A stretch of DNA of 64,000 bases from an uncultured Alphaproteobacteria bacterium. GTDB taxonomy: Bacteria; Pseudomonadota; Alphaproteobacteria; HIMB59; GCA-002718135. Location of the stretch: contig CACEMP010000001.1 in assembly GCA_902560675.1 (NCBI GenBank), forward strand, positions 145,046 to 209,045. The letters are read 5' to 3'. Under the pieces are notes generated by a model. It searched no databases. It had not been told where the DNA came from and saw only the letters and a program-made list of their open reading frames with translations. Below are positions 44,838 to 54,391 of this stretch, in pieces. The position numbers and the translations under genes were made by a program. The stretch's first letter is position 1. Each line of letters opens with the position of its first letter.

Positions 44838-45625
44838 AATTTTAAATTAAATGCAATTACATCTTTTTCAATGCCAAAATCATATAGATTATTATGTATT
44901 GCTTCGTCAATAAAAACACCTTTTTTTAATACTTTTGCATTTTTTAGAAGTTTTAAACCATGTTCATGAGGTACAATTTCATCTTTTTTCCCACTTATTA
45001 TAAGAAGTGGGCATTTAAGTTTTTCAATTTTACTTAAATTATCAAATTTATCCTTAACAAGATACTTTGTTGGATATATTTTGTATCTTTTTTTTGCGAT
45101 ATCAGAAATAGATGTAAATGGAGCTTCTAAAACAACACTTAAAAAATTATGTTTTGTGGCTAATTCTACTGCCACCCCTGATCCTAAAGATTCACCATAA
45201 ATGACAATTTGGTCTTTCTTATAATTTGTGTTTTCTATAACCCATTTTATGACAGCTTTACCATCTTTATATAAATTTGACTCAGTAGGTTGACCTTTAT
45301 TACCTCCAAACCCTCTCCAGGAAACTAATATTATACTCCAATTCTTATCTATGTATCTTTTCATTCTATACGCCCTATCACCAATATTAAAAGAATTACC
45401 ATGAAAATAAATTAATATTGGAAGCGTTTTCTCTCCTTTATGAAACCATGATAAAAGATTTATATTATCTTCTGTAAGAATTCGGATCTCTTCTACTGAG
45501 TTTAAATTATAGTCAGTAGGTGCGCCAGGATGTCCAGAAACATTAAAAATTATGCGTCTTTGCATAACAAATAGGAGAAAACCAGAAAATATATATAGAA
45601 AAATAAATGAAAAAATGTAAATCAT
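44828..45625 (-). CDS. Membrane-anchored alpha/beta hydrolase (BEM46-like)
   Basis: The 265-residue product has an N-terminal helix (about 2-20), then MQRRIIFNVSGHPGAPTDY, nucleophile Ser in IYGESLGSGVAVELA, the acid in IISGKKDEIVPHEHG and His in EAIHNNLYDFG. The pattern EAPFTSISDIAKKRYKIYPTKYLV, cited as APFTSISDIAKKRY, is typical of BEM46/ABHD13-like serine hydrolases. The substrate is unknown. Its start codon lies only 10 bases from that of irr on the other strand. Confidence 0.85.
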   Translation of the reverse strand: MIYIFSFIFLYIFSGFLLFVMQRRIIFNVSGHPGAPTDYNLNSVEEIRILTEDNINLLSWFHKGEKTLPILIYFHGNSFNIGDRAYRMKRYIDKNWSIILVSWRGFGGNKGQPTESNLYKDGKAVIKWVIENTNYKKDQIVIYGESLGSGVAVELATKHNFLSVVLEAPFTSISDIAKKRYKIYPTKYLVKDKFDNLSKIEKLKCPLLIISGKKDEIVPHEHGLKLLKNAKVLKKGVFIDEAIHNNLYDFGIEKDVIAFNLKLWK

Positions 45626-45635
45626 ATATGTAAAT

Positions 45636-46088
45636 ATGGTTAATAACAGTAAAGTATATGACCCATTTGACGCTTATAGCATAGCATTAAAGAAAATAGA
45701 AGAAAGCGGAATTATTCCAACAAAGCAAAGAAGAGTTCTTGCTAAAATTTTATTTAAAAAAGGTAATCGTCATATTTCAGCAGAAGATTTATATGATGAA
45801 GTAAAACAAGAAGATCGTAAGATATCGATGGCAACAATATACAATACTTTAAAACAATTTACCATTCTTGGTTTAATAAGGGAAATTGTCGTTGATAAGA
45901 ACAAATCACTTTATGATACAAATAATGAACCTCACTACCACTTATATATTGAAGATGAGGGAAAAGTTCATGACATTCCAACAAATAATATAAATCTAGA
46001 CTTACCATCTGTTCCTGCCTGTCTAAATTTACACAATATTGATGTTATAGTTAGGGTCAGGTCAGTTAAAGATAATAAAAAGAGCTAG
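45636..46088 (+). CDS. irr: Iron response regulator Irr (Fur family)
   Basis: Irr is the heme-responsive regulator of iron genes in alphaproteobacteria. The 150-residue product has a Fur-type winged helix (PTKQRRVLAKILFKKGNRHI, SMATIYNTLKQFTILGLIRE) and H100-Y-H102 in DTNNEPHYHLYIEDEG, the Irr counterpart of the His-rich heme/metal site. The run DTNxxPHYH and DIPTNNINLDLPSVP separates Irr from Fur and Zur. It starts 10 bases from the divergent hydrolase and precedes the acetoacetyl-CoA synthetase by 5 bases, so it may share that transcript. Confidence 0.88.
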   Translation: MVNNSKVYDPFDAYSIALKKIEESGIIPTKQRRVLAKILFKKGNRHISAEDLYDEVKQEDRKISMATIYNTLKQFTILGLIREIVVDKNKSLYDTNNEPHYHLYIEDEGKVHDIPTNNINLDLPSVPACLNLHNIDVIVRVRSVKDNKKS

Positions 46089-46093
46089 ACAAA

Positions 46094-48028
46094 ATGCACA
46101 ACTTAAAGTTGTGGAGTTCATCTAAAAAAATAAACAATTTAATCAAATTTAGAGATTCATTAAAATATAATTTTAAATTTAAATCATATGCTGAACTGCA
46201 TAAATGGAGCGTTCAATACAAAGATGATTTTTGGAGAGAAGTTTGGAAATTTACAAAAATAGTTGGAGAGCTAAAGGGTAAAGTTTATTTGCATAATAAT
46301 GATTTTATTAAATGTGAGTACTTTAAAGATAGTAAAATTAATTACACAGAAAATTGTTTATCAAAAAAAGATGATGAAAAGGCCTTAATTTTTTATTCAG
46401 AAAAAAATTTAAAAAGATCATATTCATGGAAACAATTACATGAGAAAGTATTTAAGCTTTCTTATTTTTTTAAAAAAAACAATATAGAAAAATTTGATAG
46501 AGTTGCTGCAGTACTTCCAAATATACCTGAAACTGTCATTTCTTTTCTAGCTACTGCACAAATTGGTGCGATTTGGACTGCATGTTCAACGGACTTTGGA
46601 GAGAATGCAATTATTGATAGATTTAAACAAATTGAGCCAAAAGTATTGATAGTTACAGATTATTATTATTATAATAATAAAAAAATAGATACAATAAATA
46701 TAATACCTAAAATTTTAAGAAATATAACAAGTATAAAAAATGTAATTGTTATACCTTATGAAAGAACAAGAGCAAATTTAGATGTTACATTTGAATACAC
46801 TGAGTGGAATTTTATTCAAAAATCAAAAAATAAATATGAAATATTTGAAAGATTTGAATTTAATCACCCATTATATATACTTTATTCTAGTGGAACAACT
46901 GGAGCTCCAAAGTGTATAGTTCATGGGGCTGGTGGATCATTAATCCAACATAAAAAAGAACATCAATTACATTGTGATATAAAAGAAAATGATAAAGTAT
47001 TCTATTTTACAACTTGTGGTTGGATGATGTGGAATTGGTTGATTTCTACATTAGCTTCTAAGGCTGCAGTTATTCTCTATGATGGATCTCCTTTTATTCC
47101 AAATTTTGAACATTTATTTAATATAGCTGAAAAAGAAAAAATTAATTTTTTTGGCACGGGTGCAAAATATATTGATACATTAAGAAATAAAAAAATTAAC
47201 ATAAAAGAAAATTTTCAACTTCCCAATTTAGAAATAATTGCATCAACTGGATCTCCATTGGTTAATGAGTCATTTGATTACGTTTATAAATTTATTAAAG
47301 AAGATATTCATTTAGCATCTATTAGTGGTGGTACAGATATAGTATCTTGTTTCGTTTTAGGAAATCCCTCGTTAGATGTATATAGTGGAGAAATTCAATG
47401 TGCTGGTTTAGGTATGGAAGTTGATGTTTTTAGTGAAGAAGGTAATAGTTTAATTAACAAAAAAGGAGAACTCGTATGTAAATCAAGTTTTCCCTCAAAA
47501 CCTCTATACTTTTGGAATGATGAAAAATTCATAAAATACAAAAAGGCATATTTTAAAAAATTCAATAATATTTGGCATCATGGGGATTACTGCAAAAAAA
47601 CAAATAATAATGGTTTTATTATATACGGAAGATCTGATGCAACATTAAATTCAGGTGGTGTTAGAATTGGGACAGCTGAATTATACAGAGTGATTGAAAA
47701 TATGAATGAAATTTCAGAAAGTATAGCAGTGGAACGTCAAATAAGAGATGATACAGAGGTAATATTATTTATAGTACTAAATAAAAATTTTATTTTAGAT
47801 AATGAGCTGCAAGAAAAGGTTAAATTAAATATAAGAAAATCTTTATCTCCTAAACATGTGCCTAAAAGAATTTTCTCTGTAATGGAAATACCTAAAACAA
47901 GAAGTGGCAAAATAGTTGAATTACTTATTAAAAAAATAATAAATGGAGAAAAAATTTTAAATACTGAAACTTTAACTAATCCACATTGCCTTAAAGACTA
48001 TCAAGATATATATAATTCAATAAATTGA
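46094..48028 (+). CDS. aacS: Acetoacetyl-CoA synthetase
   Basis: This ANL-superfamily ligase activates acetoacetate to acetoacetyl-CoA with ATP. The 644-residue protein has the acetoacetyl-CoA ligase N terminus (YAELHKWSVQYKDDFWREVW, cited partly), the adenylate loop YILYSSGTTGAPKCIVHGAG, TTCGWMMWNWLISTLA and GRSDATLNSGGVRIGTAELY; the catalytic Lys lies in KTRSGKIVELLIKK. Length of about 650 is usual. It follows irr and precedes the quinone oxidoreductase by 1 base. It provides a route for ketone-type intermediates into thiolysis. Confidence 0.93.
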   Translation: MHNLKLWSSSKKINNLIKFRDSLKYNFKFKSYAELHKWSVQYKDDFWREVWKFTKIVGELKGKVYLHNNDFIKCEYFKDSKINYTENCLSKKDDEKALIFYSEKNLKRSYSWKQLHEKVFKLSYFFKKNNIEKFDRVAAVLPNIPETVISFLATAQIGAIWTACSTDFGENAIIDRFKQIEPKVLIVTDYYYYNNKKIDTINIIPKILRNITSIKNVIVIPYERTRANLDVTFEYTEWNFIQKSKNKYEIFERFEFNHPLYILYSSGTTGAPKCIVHGAGGSLIQHKKEHQLHCDIKENDKVFYFTTCGWMMWNWLISTLASKAAVILYDGSPFIPNFEHLFNIAEKEKINFFGTGAKYIDTLRNKKINIKENFQLPNLEIIASTGSPLVNESFDYVYKFIKEDIHLASISGGTDIVSCFVLGNPSLDVYSGEIQCAGLGMEVDVFSEEGNSLINKKGELVCKSSFPSKPLYFWNDEKFIKYKKAYFKKFNNIWHHGDYCKKTNNNGFIIYGRSDATLNSGGVRIGTAELYRVIENMNEISESIAVERQIRDDTEVILFIVLNKNFILDNELQEKVKLNIRKSLSPKHVPKRIFSVMEIPKTRSGKIVELLIKKIINGEKILNTETLTNPHCLKDYQDIYNSIN

Positions 48029-48029
48029 T

Positions 48030-49016
48030 ATGCCCAAAAGAATAGTTGTTACAAAACTTGGTGGACCTGATGTCCTAAAATATGAAGAATATAAACTTCC
48101 TACAAAATTGTCGAAATCAATGGTTAGAATTAAGCAAACTTCAATTGGAATTAATTTTATAGATACATATCATCGTACAGGGATTTATCCACTACCAGTG
48201 GATTTTCCATTTTGTCCAGGATTAGAAGCAGCAGGTAATATTATTGAAGTAGGTAATGAAGTAAATAATTTTAATGTTGGAGACAGAGTAGCATATTCAT
48301 TTAGTCCTCCATTAGGTGCATATTGTGAAATACGTGATTTTGATGCTAATAAATTGGTAAAGCTGCCAGACTATGTATCAAATGATGAAGGAGCATCAAT
48401 TTTGCTTCAAGGAATGACAGTAGAATACTTATTTGAAAGATTATACAAATTAAAAAAAGATGAAAAATTTTTATTTCATGCTGCCGCAGGTGGAGTTGGG
48501 CTAATAGCGTGTCAATGGGCAAAATCATTGGGTGCAAAAATGATAGGTACAGTAAGTTCTAAAGAAAAATCTAAATTAGCTAAAAATTATGGCTGTGAAT
48601 ATACTATAAATTATAAAAAAGAGGACGTTTATGAAAATGTAATTGATATAACCAATAAAGAACTCGTTAATGTTGTTTATGATGGTGTTGGAAAAGATAC
48701 ATTTAATACTTCTTTAAGATGTCTGAATTTTAGAGGATTAATGGTTTCATATGGTCAATCTTCAGGGATGGTTGAAAATGTTGACTTACACAGTACATTT
48801 AATCCTAAAAGTTTATATTATACACGCCCAACATTAATGCATTATATACAAAATAGAGAAGAATTAGAAAAATCTAGTGCTAAGTTGTTTAATAAAATCA
48901 GAGATAAAGAAATTAAACCAAATATTTATAAAGCCTTTAAATTATCCGAGGCTTCCGAAGCTCACAGACTTATTCAGTCAAGAAAGTCTTTTGGTTCTAT
49001 AATATTGAAACCTTAG
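48030..49016 (+). CDS. qor: NAD(P)H:quinone oxidoreductase (zeta-crystallin-like)
   Basis: The 328-residue MDR-family protein shows the quinone oxidoreductase pattern: TSIGINFIDTYHRTGIYP, PFCPGLEAAGNIIEVG, VGDRVAYSF, the nucleotide-binding AAAGGVGLIACQWAKSLGA and MVSYGQSSG. There are no zinc-binding residues, as expected for Qor. Length is normal. It follows the acetoacetyl-CoA synthetase and its stop abuts tRNA-Glu on the opposite strand. Confidence 0.92.
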   Translation: MPKRIVVTKLGGPDVLKYEEYKLPTKLSKSMVRIKQTSIGINFIDTYHRTGIYPLPVDFPFCPGLEAAGNIIEVGNEVNNFNVGDRVAYSFSPPLGAYCEIRDFDANKLVKLPDYVSNDEGASILLQGMTVEYLFERLYKLKKDEKFLFHAAAGGVGLIACQWAKSLGAKMIGTVSSKEKSKLAKNYGCEYTINYKKEDVYENVIDITNKELVNVVYDGVGKDTFNTSLRCLNFRGLMVSYGQSSGMVENVDLHSTFNPKSLYYTRPTLMHYIQNREELEKSSAKLFNKIRDKEIKPNIYKAFKLSEASEAHRLIQSRKSFGSIILKP

Positions 49017-49091
49017 TGGCGACCCCTAGGAGAATCGAACTCCTCTTTTCAGGATGAAAACCTGATGTCCTAACCGATAGACGAAGGGGTC
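49017..49091 (-). tRNA. tRNA-Glu (TTC)
   Basis: Minus strand: GACCCCT (49091-49085) pairs with AGGGGTC (49027-49021), then G and an encoded CCA (49019-49017). The anticodon stem CAGG/CCTG holds TTTTCAT with anticodon TTC for Glu. The T arm is GAGTTCGATTCTC. The encoded CCA touches the last base of the qor stop codon, so the two converge with no gap. Confidence 0.96.
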
Positions 49092-49135
49092 TATCAAAAT
49101 GTATATAGTCGATATAAGTGAATTTTTCAAATTAT

Positions 49136-50881
49136 TTAATTTATAAGTTTTAAATCCAATATATGTATTTGTGGTATCTCATTTTTGTTATAATTATCTT
49201 TTTTTATAGAGCACAAAAATTCAAATTTATATATTTTGTATTTTAATAAATATTCTGAGATTTCTGTTTTTGCAGAATTGAATAAAATACCTTTTAACGA
49301 CAATCCTAAATCATTTTTAAAAAAAACTAAGATATGTTGATCTTTTATGATTTTTGTACTTTCAATTATAAGGTCTCTAATAAGAAATATTGGTTCTTCA
49401 TTACCTTTTCCAAATGGTTCCATTAAATCTAACATTTGCAAAAAGTCATTATTAATTTGATTTCCAGATAATTCAGAGTCATAATATTTTATTTTATTAA
49501 ACAGATTATTGTTTAAACACGAAAATTTTTTTTCTAAAAAATTTATAATTTCATTGAGTTTATTTTTTTTTAATTTTAAACCTACTGCCATTTTATGACC
49601 ACCGCCATCATCTATTAAATCATTATTTTTTAATTCAATAATTATAGAAGCTAAATCAATATTATGTATGGATCTTCCTGATCCAATTCCAATTTCATTA
49701 ATAAAAGATATTACTAATGTTGGCTTGTTATAAATAGATGCAATTTTACTAGCAACAATTCCAAGTACACCTTGATGCCAATTATCATTGTAAACAATAA
49801 TATATTTATTATTATCGTTTTCATTTATTTGATTAATTGCCTCTTCAAAAATTTTTTTTTCAATTATTTTTCTTTTTTCATTAATTAAAAAAAGCTTTCT
49901 TGATATAGTCTCTATCTCAATCTCATCATTAGAAATTAGAAGTTTAGATGCTAATGATGAATCATCTATTCTGCTAGCAGCATTTATTTGCGGTCCTACA
50001 AAATAACCAATATCTTTGGCAGAAGGAGTAAAATTTATTTTAGAATTATCAATAATTTTTGAAATACTTTTATTTTTTCTGGATATAATAATTTCCATAC
50101 CTTTTTTTACAAAAGACCTATTATAATCATCAAATTCAACTACGTCGCAAATTGTTCCAAGAGCAACTAAATCTAATAAAGAAGTTAGGTTAGGCTCTTT
50201 AATGTTTTTAAAAATATTTAATTCTCTTATTTTTTTTCTTAGTCCCATCAAAAAAAGAAAGGTGACGCCAACTGCAGCAAAATTTCTATAGTTATTATTT
50301 TCATCAAATCTATTTGGATTAATTATTGAATGTACTTTTGGGAGCTTTTGCTCACTCAAGTGATGATCAATAACAATCACATCAATTTTTTTAAAATCAG
50401 GATGATCCAAAATATTAAATGCAGAGGTTCCACAGTCAAGTGTAAAGAGTAAAGTAACATTATCATTTAACATTTCATTCATTATTCTAGAATTGGGGCC
50501 ATATCCCTCCGTAAGCCTATTGGGCACCGTATAAACAATATTAGATGTAAAATTATTGAGAAATTTGACTAAAATTGAAACTGATGTTGAGCCGTCAACA
50601 TCATAATCTGAAATAATTCCAATTTTTTCATTATTACTTAAAGCTTGTATGCATCTAATTATGCTTTTTTCCATATCAATTAAATCAAAAGGATTAGGTA
50701 AATTTGATAAAATATCTGGATTAATAAAAAAATCATAATTAACTTCATTAATCTTTCTTAATACTAATAATTTTGAAAAAATTTCTGATATTAATTTTTT
50801 TTGAGATAATTTTATTACTTGATTTTCATTAAATTTTTTTTCTTCCCAAATATTTTTTGATAATGATTTATGTAGTATCAC
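49136..50881 (-). CDS. recJ: Single-stranded-DNA-specific exonuclease RecJ
   Basis: RecJ degrades 5'-ended single-stranded DNA in recombination and mismatch repair. The 581-residue product has the DHH phosphoesterase motifs: IGIISDYDVDGSTSVSILVK, TLDCGTS, VIVIDHHLSEQKLP and LVALGTICDVVEFDDYNR. The DHHA1 motif DDGGGHKMAVGL and a C-terminal OB-like region follow. Length is normal. It starts 2 bases from the hom stop. Confidence 0.94.
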   Translation of the reverse strand: MILHKSLSKNIWEEKKFNENQVIKLSQKKLISEIFSKLLVLRKINEVNYDFFINPDILSNLPNPFDLIDMEKSIIRCIQALSNNEKIGIISDYDVDGSTSVSILVKFLNNFTSNIVYTVPNRLTEGYGPNSRIMNEMLNDNVTLLFTLDCGTSAFNILDHPDFKKIDVIVIDHHLSEQKLPKVHSIINPNRFDENNNYRNFAAVGVTFLFLMGLRKKIRELNIFKNIKEPNLTSLLDLVALGTICDVVEFDDYNRSFVKKGMEIIISRKNKSISKIIDNSKINFTPSAKDIGYFVGPQINAASRIDDSSLASKLLISNDEIEIETISRKLFLINEKRKIIEKKIFEEAINQINENDNNKYIIVYNDNWHQGVLGIVASKIASIYNKPTLVISFINEIGIGSGRSIHNIDLASIIIELKNNDLIDDGGGHKMAVGLKLKKNKLNEIINFLEKKFSCLNNNLFNKIKYYDSELSGNQINNDFLQMLDLMEPFGKGNEEPIFLIRDLIIESTKIIKDQHILVFFKNDLGLSLKGILFNSAKTEISEYLLKYKIYKFEFLCSIKKDNYNKNEIPQIHILDLKLIN

Positions 50882-50883
50882 AA

Positions 50884-52185
50884 TTAAGAGTTATTATGAA
50901 TTGGTAAAAGTATAATTCTTTCCTTAACGAATTCTAATTTTTCTAATTTTTTAATAACTTTGGTTAAAATTTCATTTTGAATATTATGAGTAGTAATTAT
51001 TATGGGAATAGGTAAATTTGAATTAACTTTTTCAGGTAACTGTAATATTTTTTCTACAGAAATACCTGTTTTAGAAAAAAGATTTGTAATTGAAGATAAA
51101 ACTCCCGGTTTGTCTTCTGTCATTATTCTTAAATAATATCGATTTAAAATATTTTCTGGAGAAAATTTTTTATATTCAATTAAATTTTTAATTTTAAAAC
51201 CCAAATTGTTAAAGGTTAAATTTTGTGAAATATCATATAAATCTGATAAAACTGAACTTGCAGTTGGTTTACCACCCGCTCCTTGACCCTCTAAAAAAAG
51301 TGTTTCAAGGTGATCAGTTTCAACATTAACAGCATTTAGTGCATTTCCTACATTTGCTAATGGATTCATTTCATCTAAAAGTTTGGGGCCAGTAACATTT
51401 AATATTTGATCATCAATAATTGATGTTTCTGAAATTAATTTGATTTTATAACCTAATTTTTTTGCATAATGTATATCCTCAATTTTGATATTTGAAATAC
51501 CCTCAATATGATTATTTTCAAAATTTAAAACTGATCCAAATGCTAAAGTTGATAATATTGTTAACTTATGAGCAGCATCATATCCTCCAATATCTAACTT
51601 TGATTCTTGATCAGATGTAAATCCCTTTTCCTTAGCAATTTTTAATACGCTATCAAAAGATAAATTATCCTCGTCCATTTTTGTTAAAATATAATTTGTA
51701 GTTCCGTTGAGTATTCCAGATATTTTATTTATTTTATTTAAATTAATATCATTTTTAATGGTTTTAATAATAGGTATACCTCCTGCAACTGCAGCTTCAA
51801 AACATAGTGCTAATGAATTTTTTTCTGCAATTTGAAATAAATTTTTACCATGATTTGCAATTAATGCTTTATTTCCTGTAACTACATGTTTTTTATTATT
51901 TAAGGCTAACTCAATTAGTTCGTAACTAATACCCTTTTCTTGACCAATTAATTCAACTAATACATCACAATTATCTAATAAAACCATATCTTTTGGATTA
52001 TCAAACCAATTATAATTATTAATATCAAAATCTCTTTTTTTATTTTTATCCTTTGCTGTTATTCCTACTATATTAATCTTAATTGATGATTTGGCTTCAA
52101 AATATAAAGAGTTTTCTTCAATAGATTTAATTAATTCAGAGCCAACATTCCCTAGTCCAGCAATACAAATATTAAGATTATTCAT
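50884..52185 (-). CDS. hom: Homoserine dehydrogenase
   Basis: Hom reduces aspartate semialdehyde to homoserine, precursor of Thr and Met. The 433-residue protein has an N-terminal Rossmann loop (ICIAGLGNVGSELIKSIE), VVTGNKALIANHG with the catalytic-site Lys, AVAGGIPIIKTIK, NKISGILNGTTNYILTKM and GYDAAHKLTILSTLAFG. A C-terminal ACT domain begins near residue 350 (RIMTEDKPGVLSSITNLFSK). The ACT domain suggests feedback control by threonine. It follows the small lipoprotein by 2 bases. Confidence 0.95.
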   Translation of the reverse strand: MNNLNICIAGLGNVGSELIKSIEENSLYFEAKSSIKINIVGITAKDKNKKRDFDINNYNWFDNPKDMVLLDNCDVLVELIGQEKGISYELIELALNNKKHVVTGNKALIANHGKNLFQIAEKNSLALCFEAAVAGGIPIIKTIKNDINLNKINKISGILNGTTNYILTKMDEDNLSFDSVLKIAKEKGFTSDQESKLDIGGYDAAHKLTILSTLAFGSVLNFENNHIEGISNIKIEDIHYAKKLGYKIKLISETSIIDDQILNVTGPKLLDEMNPLANVGNALNAVNVETDHLETLFLEGQGAGGKPTASSVLSDLYDISQNLTFNNLGFKIKNLIEYKKFSPENILNRYYLRIMTEDKPGVLSSITNLFSKTGISVEKILQLPEKVNSNLPIPIIITTHNIQNEILTKVIKKLEKLEFVKERIILLPIHNNS

Positions 52186-52187
52186 AA

Positions 52188-52379
52188 TTAATTTTTATTT
52201 TTGTAATCAACGATACAATTATCTATATTTATTCTATCAGTATTTATAGATGAACAAAAATCAAGAATTTCTTCATCAGAGAGAGTAATATTATTGAAAT
52301 CTGGAACATTATCGATATCTGGGTAACCACATGATATAAGTAGAAATGAATAAATTAAGCTTAAGAAATATCTAATCAT
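52188..52379 (-). CDS. Small predicted lipoprotein of unknown function
   Basis: The 63-residue product starts with a type II signal peptide, MIRYFLSLIYSFLLISC, with lipobox LISC (Cys17), leaving a 47-residue mature, acidic peptide with two further Cys residues (FCSSIN and NCIVDY). It overlaps argC by 4 bases and is followed by hom after 2 bases, so it is translated within the argC-hom run. I do not recognise it. The tight operon packing and clear lipobox make it a likely real gene. Confidence 0.6.
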   Translation of the reverse strand: MIRYFLSLIYSFLLISCGYPDIDNVPDFNNITLSDEEILDFCSSINTDRINIDNCIVDYKNKN

Positions 52380-53404
52380 AGTAAAGATTCTGTTTCTTCA
52401 AAACCTTCCATTATATTTAAACATTGTACTGCTTGACCTGCAGCACCTTTTACTAAATTATCTATAGCACTAACTATAATAACTTTACTATCGCTATGAT
52501 GATTAAAAATCTTAATTTTACAATAATTTGTATTTTGTACAGAGAAAAAGTCTAGCCTTTCATTACCTTTAATTATATCAATAAATTGATTATTTTTTTT
52601 GAATTCATCCAGTACTTTTAGTACTGATTGTGTGTTTGTATTCTTTTTTAAATCACAATAAATAGTAGATATCATTCCTCTAAAATTTGGAAGTATGTGA
52701 GGATTAAATGATAAATTTAATGTATCATTAGAAATGTGTTTATTAATTTCTTGTTCAATTTCAGATATGTGTCTATGATCGTTAGTATTGTAGTTGTAAA
52801 AATTGTAATCTTTTTCTGACTTTATATTATTTAAATCAAATTTTTTTCCTGCTCCACTGTAACCTGATTTAGAATCAATAATTATGTTATTAGTTTCAAT
52901 CAATTTATTTTTTATCAAAGGTATTAATGGAAGAAGTATTGAGGTAGGATAACACCCCGGAACTGCTATATTTTTTGATTTAGAGATTAATTCTTTATTT
53001 AACTCAACTAATCCATAAGTAAATTTTGAAAGTAACTCAATACATTCATGTTTTTTACCATAGAATTTTTCATAAATAATTTGATTATCTAATCTAAAAT
53101 CTGCTGATAAATCAATAATTTTAACTTTATTAAAATACTTTTTTACATACCTGTTAGATATGCTGTGTGGAAGAGCAAGAAACACATAATCTGATTTCAA
53201 AGGATCAAAAGAGTCATTATTTTTTAAAATAGGTAATGATTTAAACTCTTTTTTATTATCTATACTTGTTATAGATTTATTTTTAAGTGTGTCTGAGCCT
53301 AAAAAATTGATATTTACTTTTTTGTGTTTTGATAATATTTCTACAAGCTCTGTTCCTACATAACCTGAGGAGCCTAAAACGGCTACATTAATCAAATTGT
53401 TCAT
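52376..53404 (-). CDS. argC: N-acetyl-gamma-glutamyl-phosphate reductase
   Basis: ArgC carries out the third step of arginine synthesis, making N-acetylglutamate semialdehyde. The 342-residue protein has the NADP loop VAVLGSSGYVGTELVEIL, the catalytic Cys151 in NIAVPGCYPTSILLPLIPL, DSKSGYSGAGK and a His in FNPHILPNFRGM. It is the long-form ArgC. It follows rpsI by 5 bases; rplM-rpsI-argC is a common alphaproteobacterial order. Confidence 0.96.
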   Translation of the reverse strand: MNNLINVAVLGSSGYVGTELVEILSKHKKVNINFLGSDTLKNKSITSIDNKKEFKSLPILKNNDSFDPLKSDYVFLALPHSISNRYVKKYFNKVKIIDLSADFRLDNQIIYEKFYGKKHECIELLSKFTYGLVELNKELISKSKNIAVPGCYPTSILLPLIPLIKNKLIETNNIIIDSKSGYSGAGKKFDLNNIKSEKDYNFYNYNTNDHRHISEIEQEINKHISNDTLNLSFNPHILPNFRGMISTIYCDLKKNTNTQSVLKVLDEFKKNNQFIDIIKGNERLDFFSVQNTNYCKIKIFNHHSDSKVIIVSAIDNLVKGAAGQAVQCLNIMEGFEETESLL

Positions 53405-53409
53405 TAAAA

Positions 53410-53838
53410 TTATCTCTTAGAGAATTGATAACTTCTTCTTGCTTTTGCTAATCCGGATTTCTTTCTTTCTACTACTCTTGGATCTCTAGTTAAAAAACCC
53501 ACTTTTTTTAGAGGTGGACGATTTTCATTATTATATAAACTCAATGCTTTACTAATTCCGTGTCTTATCGCGCCAGCTTGACCAGAAAGGCCGCCTCCTT
53601 TTACTGTTGCCATGATTTCATAACCATTTTCAGATTGAATAACACTTAATGGCTGGTTAACAATCATTTGTAAAACAGGTCTAGTAAAATAATTTTCTAA
53701 AGATTTGCCATTTACTTTAATTTCACCATTACCACGTTTTAACCAAACTCTAGCTATAGAATTCTTTCTTCTGCCAGTAGCATAAGCTCTTTCTTTAAGA
53801 TCGAGATTGGTTTCAGATTTGACTACTTGCTCTTCCAT
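53410..53838 (-). CDS. rpsI: 30S ribosomal protein S9
   Basis: S9 binds the 16S rRNA head, its C-terminal tail reaching the P-site tRNA. The 142-residue product has [56 protein letters not shown] and the terminal YQFSKR that contacts the tRNA anticodon. The N-terminal extension of about 12 residues is typical of alphaproteobacteria. It follows rplM by 2 bases. Confidence 0.98.
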   Translation of the reverse strand: MEEQVVKSETNLDLKERAYATGRRKNSIARVWLKRGNGEIKVNGKSLENYFTRPVLQMIVNQPLSVIQSENGYEIMATVKGGGLSGQAGAIRHGISKALSLYNNENRPPLKKVGFLTRDPRVVERKKSGLAKARRSYQFSKR

Positions 53839-53840
53839 AT

Positions 53841-54299
53841 TTATGCTTTATTTTTTCTATTAAGTAACTGAATATCAATTTTTTCTGGGTTTTGAGCATC
53901 GTGTCTATGATTAGAATCTTTATAAATTTTACAATTTGATAACTGTTTTCTTCCAAGTGTTCCAGAAGGTATCATTCTTTTAATTGCTAATTTTATTATT
54001 TCTTCAGACTTATTTTTCTCAATCATTTTATTTGGAGTTGTTTCTTTAATCCCACCAGGAAAACCAGTATGTCTGTAATAAATTTTGTTATCAGCTTTTT
54101 TACCTTTTAGATGTATAAGATCTGAATTAATAATAATTAGATTATCTCCACAATCTTGATTAGGGGTGTATTCAGGTTTGTTTTTACCTCTTAATATATT
54201 TGCAGATATAACTGCTAAACGACCAAGAACTGCATCTTTTGCATCAATTAAAAGCCATTTTTTTTTAATATTTTCTTTTTTTAGAGAAAAGGTTTTCAT
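53841..54299 (-). CDS. rplM: 50S ribosomal protein L13
   Basis: L13 is an early-assembling 23S rRNA-binding protein. The 152-residue product has [53 protein letters not shown] and [20 protein letters not shown], all family hallmarks. It heads rplM-rpsI-argC and lies 46 bases downstream of a bidirectional terminator that separates it from proteorhodopsin. Confidence 0.98.
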   Translation of the reverse strand: MKTFSLKKENIKKKWLLIDAKDAVLGRLAVISANILRGKNKPEYTPNQDCGDNLIIINSDLIHLKGKKADNKIYYRHTGFPGGIKETTPNKMIEKNKSEEIIKLAIKRMIPSGTLGRKQLSNCKIYKDSNHRHDAQNPEKIDIQLLNRKNKA

Positions 54300-54344
54300 T
54301 GCCAGGCAAATACATATTATAAAAAATTAAGTCAATCATTTAAT

Positions 54345-54376
54345 AAAAAAAACCCTCTAAAAAGAGGGTTTTTTTT
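54345..54376. terminator. Bidirectional Rho-independent terminator
   Basis: AACCCTCT (54351-54358) pairs with AGAGGGTT (54363-54370) around a 4-A loop. The arms extend into A6 (54345-54350) and T6 (54371-54376), giving a U tract on both strands. It lies 15 bases after the proteorhodopsin stop and 45 bases upstream of the rplM start, so it ends the proteorhodopsin transcript and isolates it from the ribosomal operon. Confidence 0.9.
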
Positions 54377-54391
54377 AATTTAAAGTATTAA

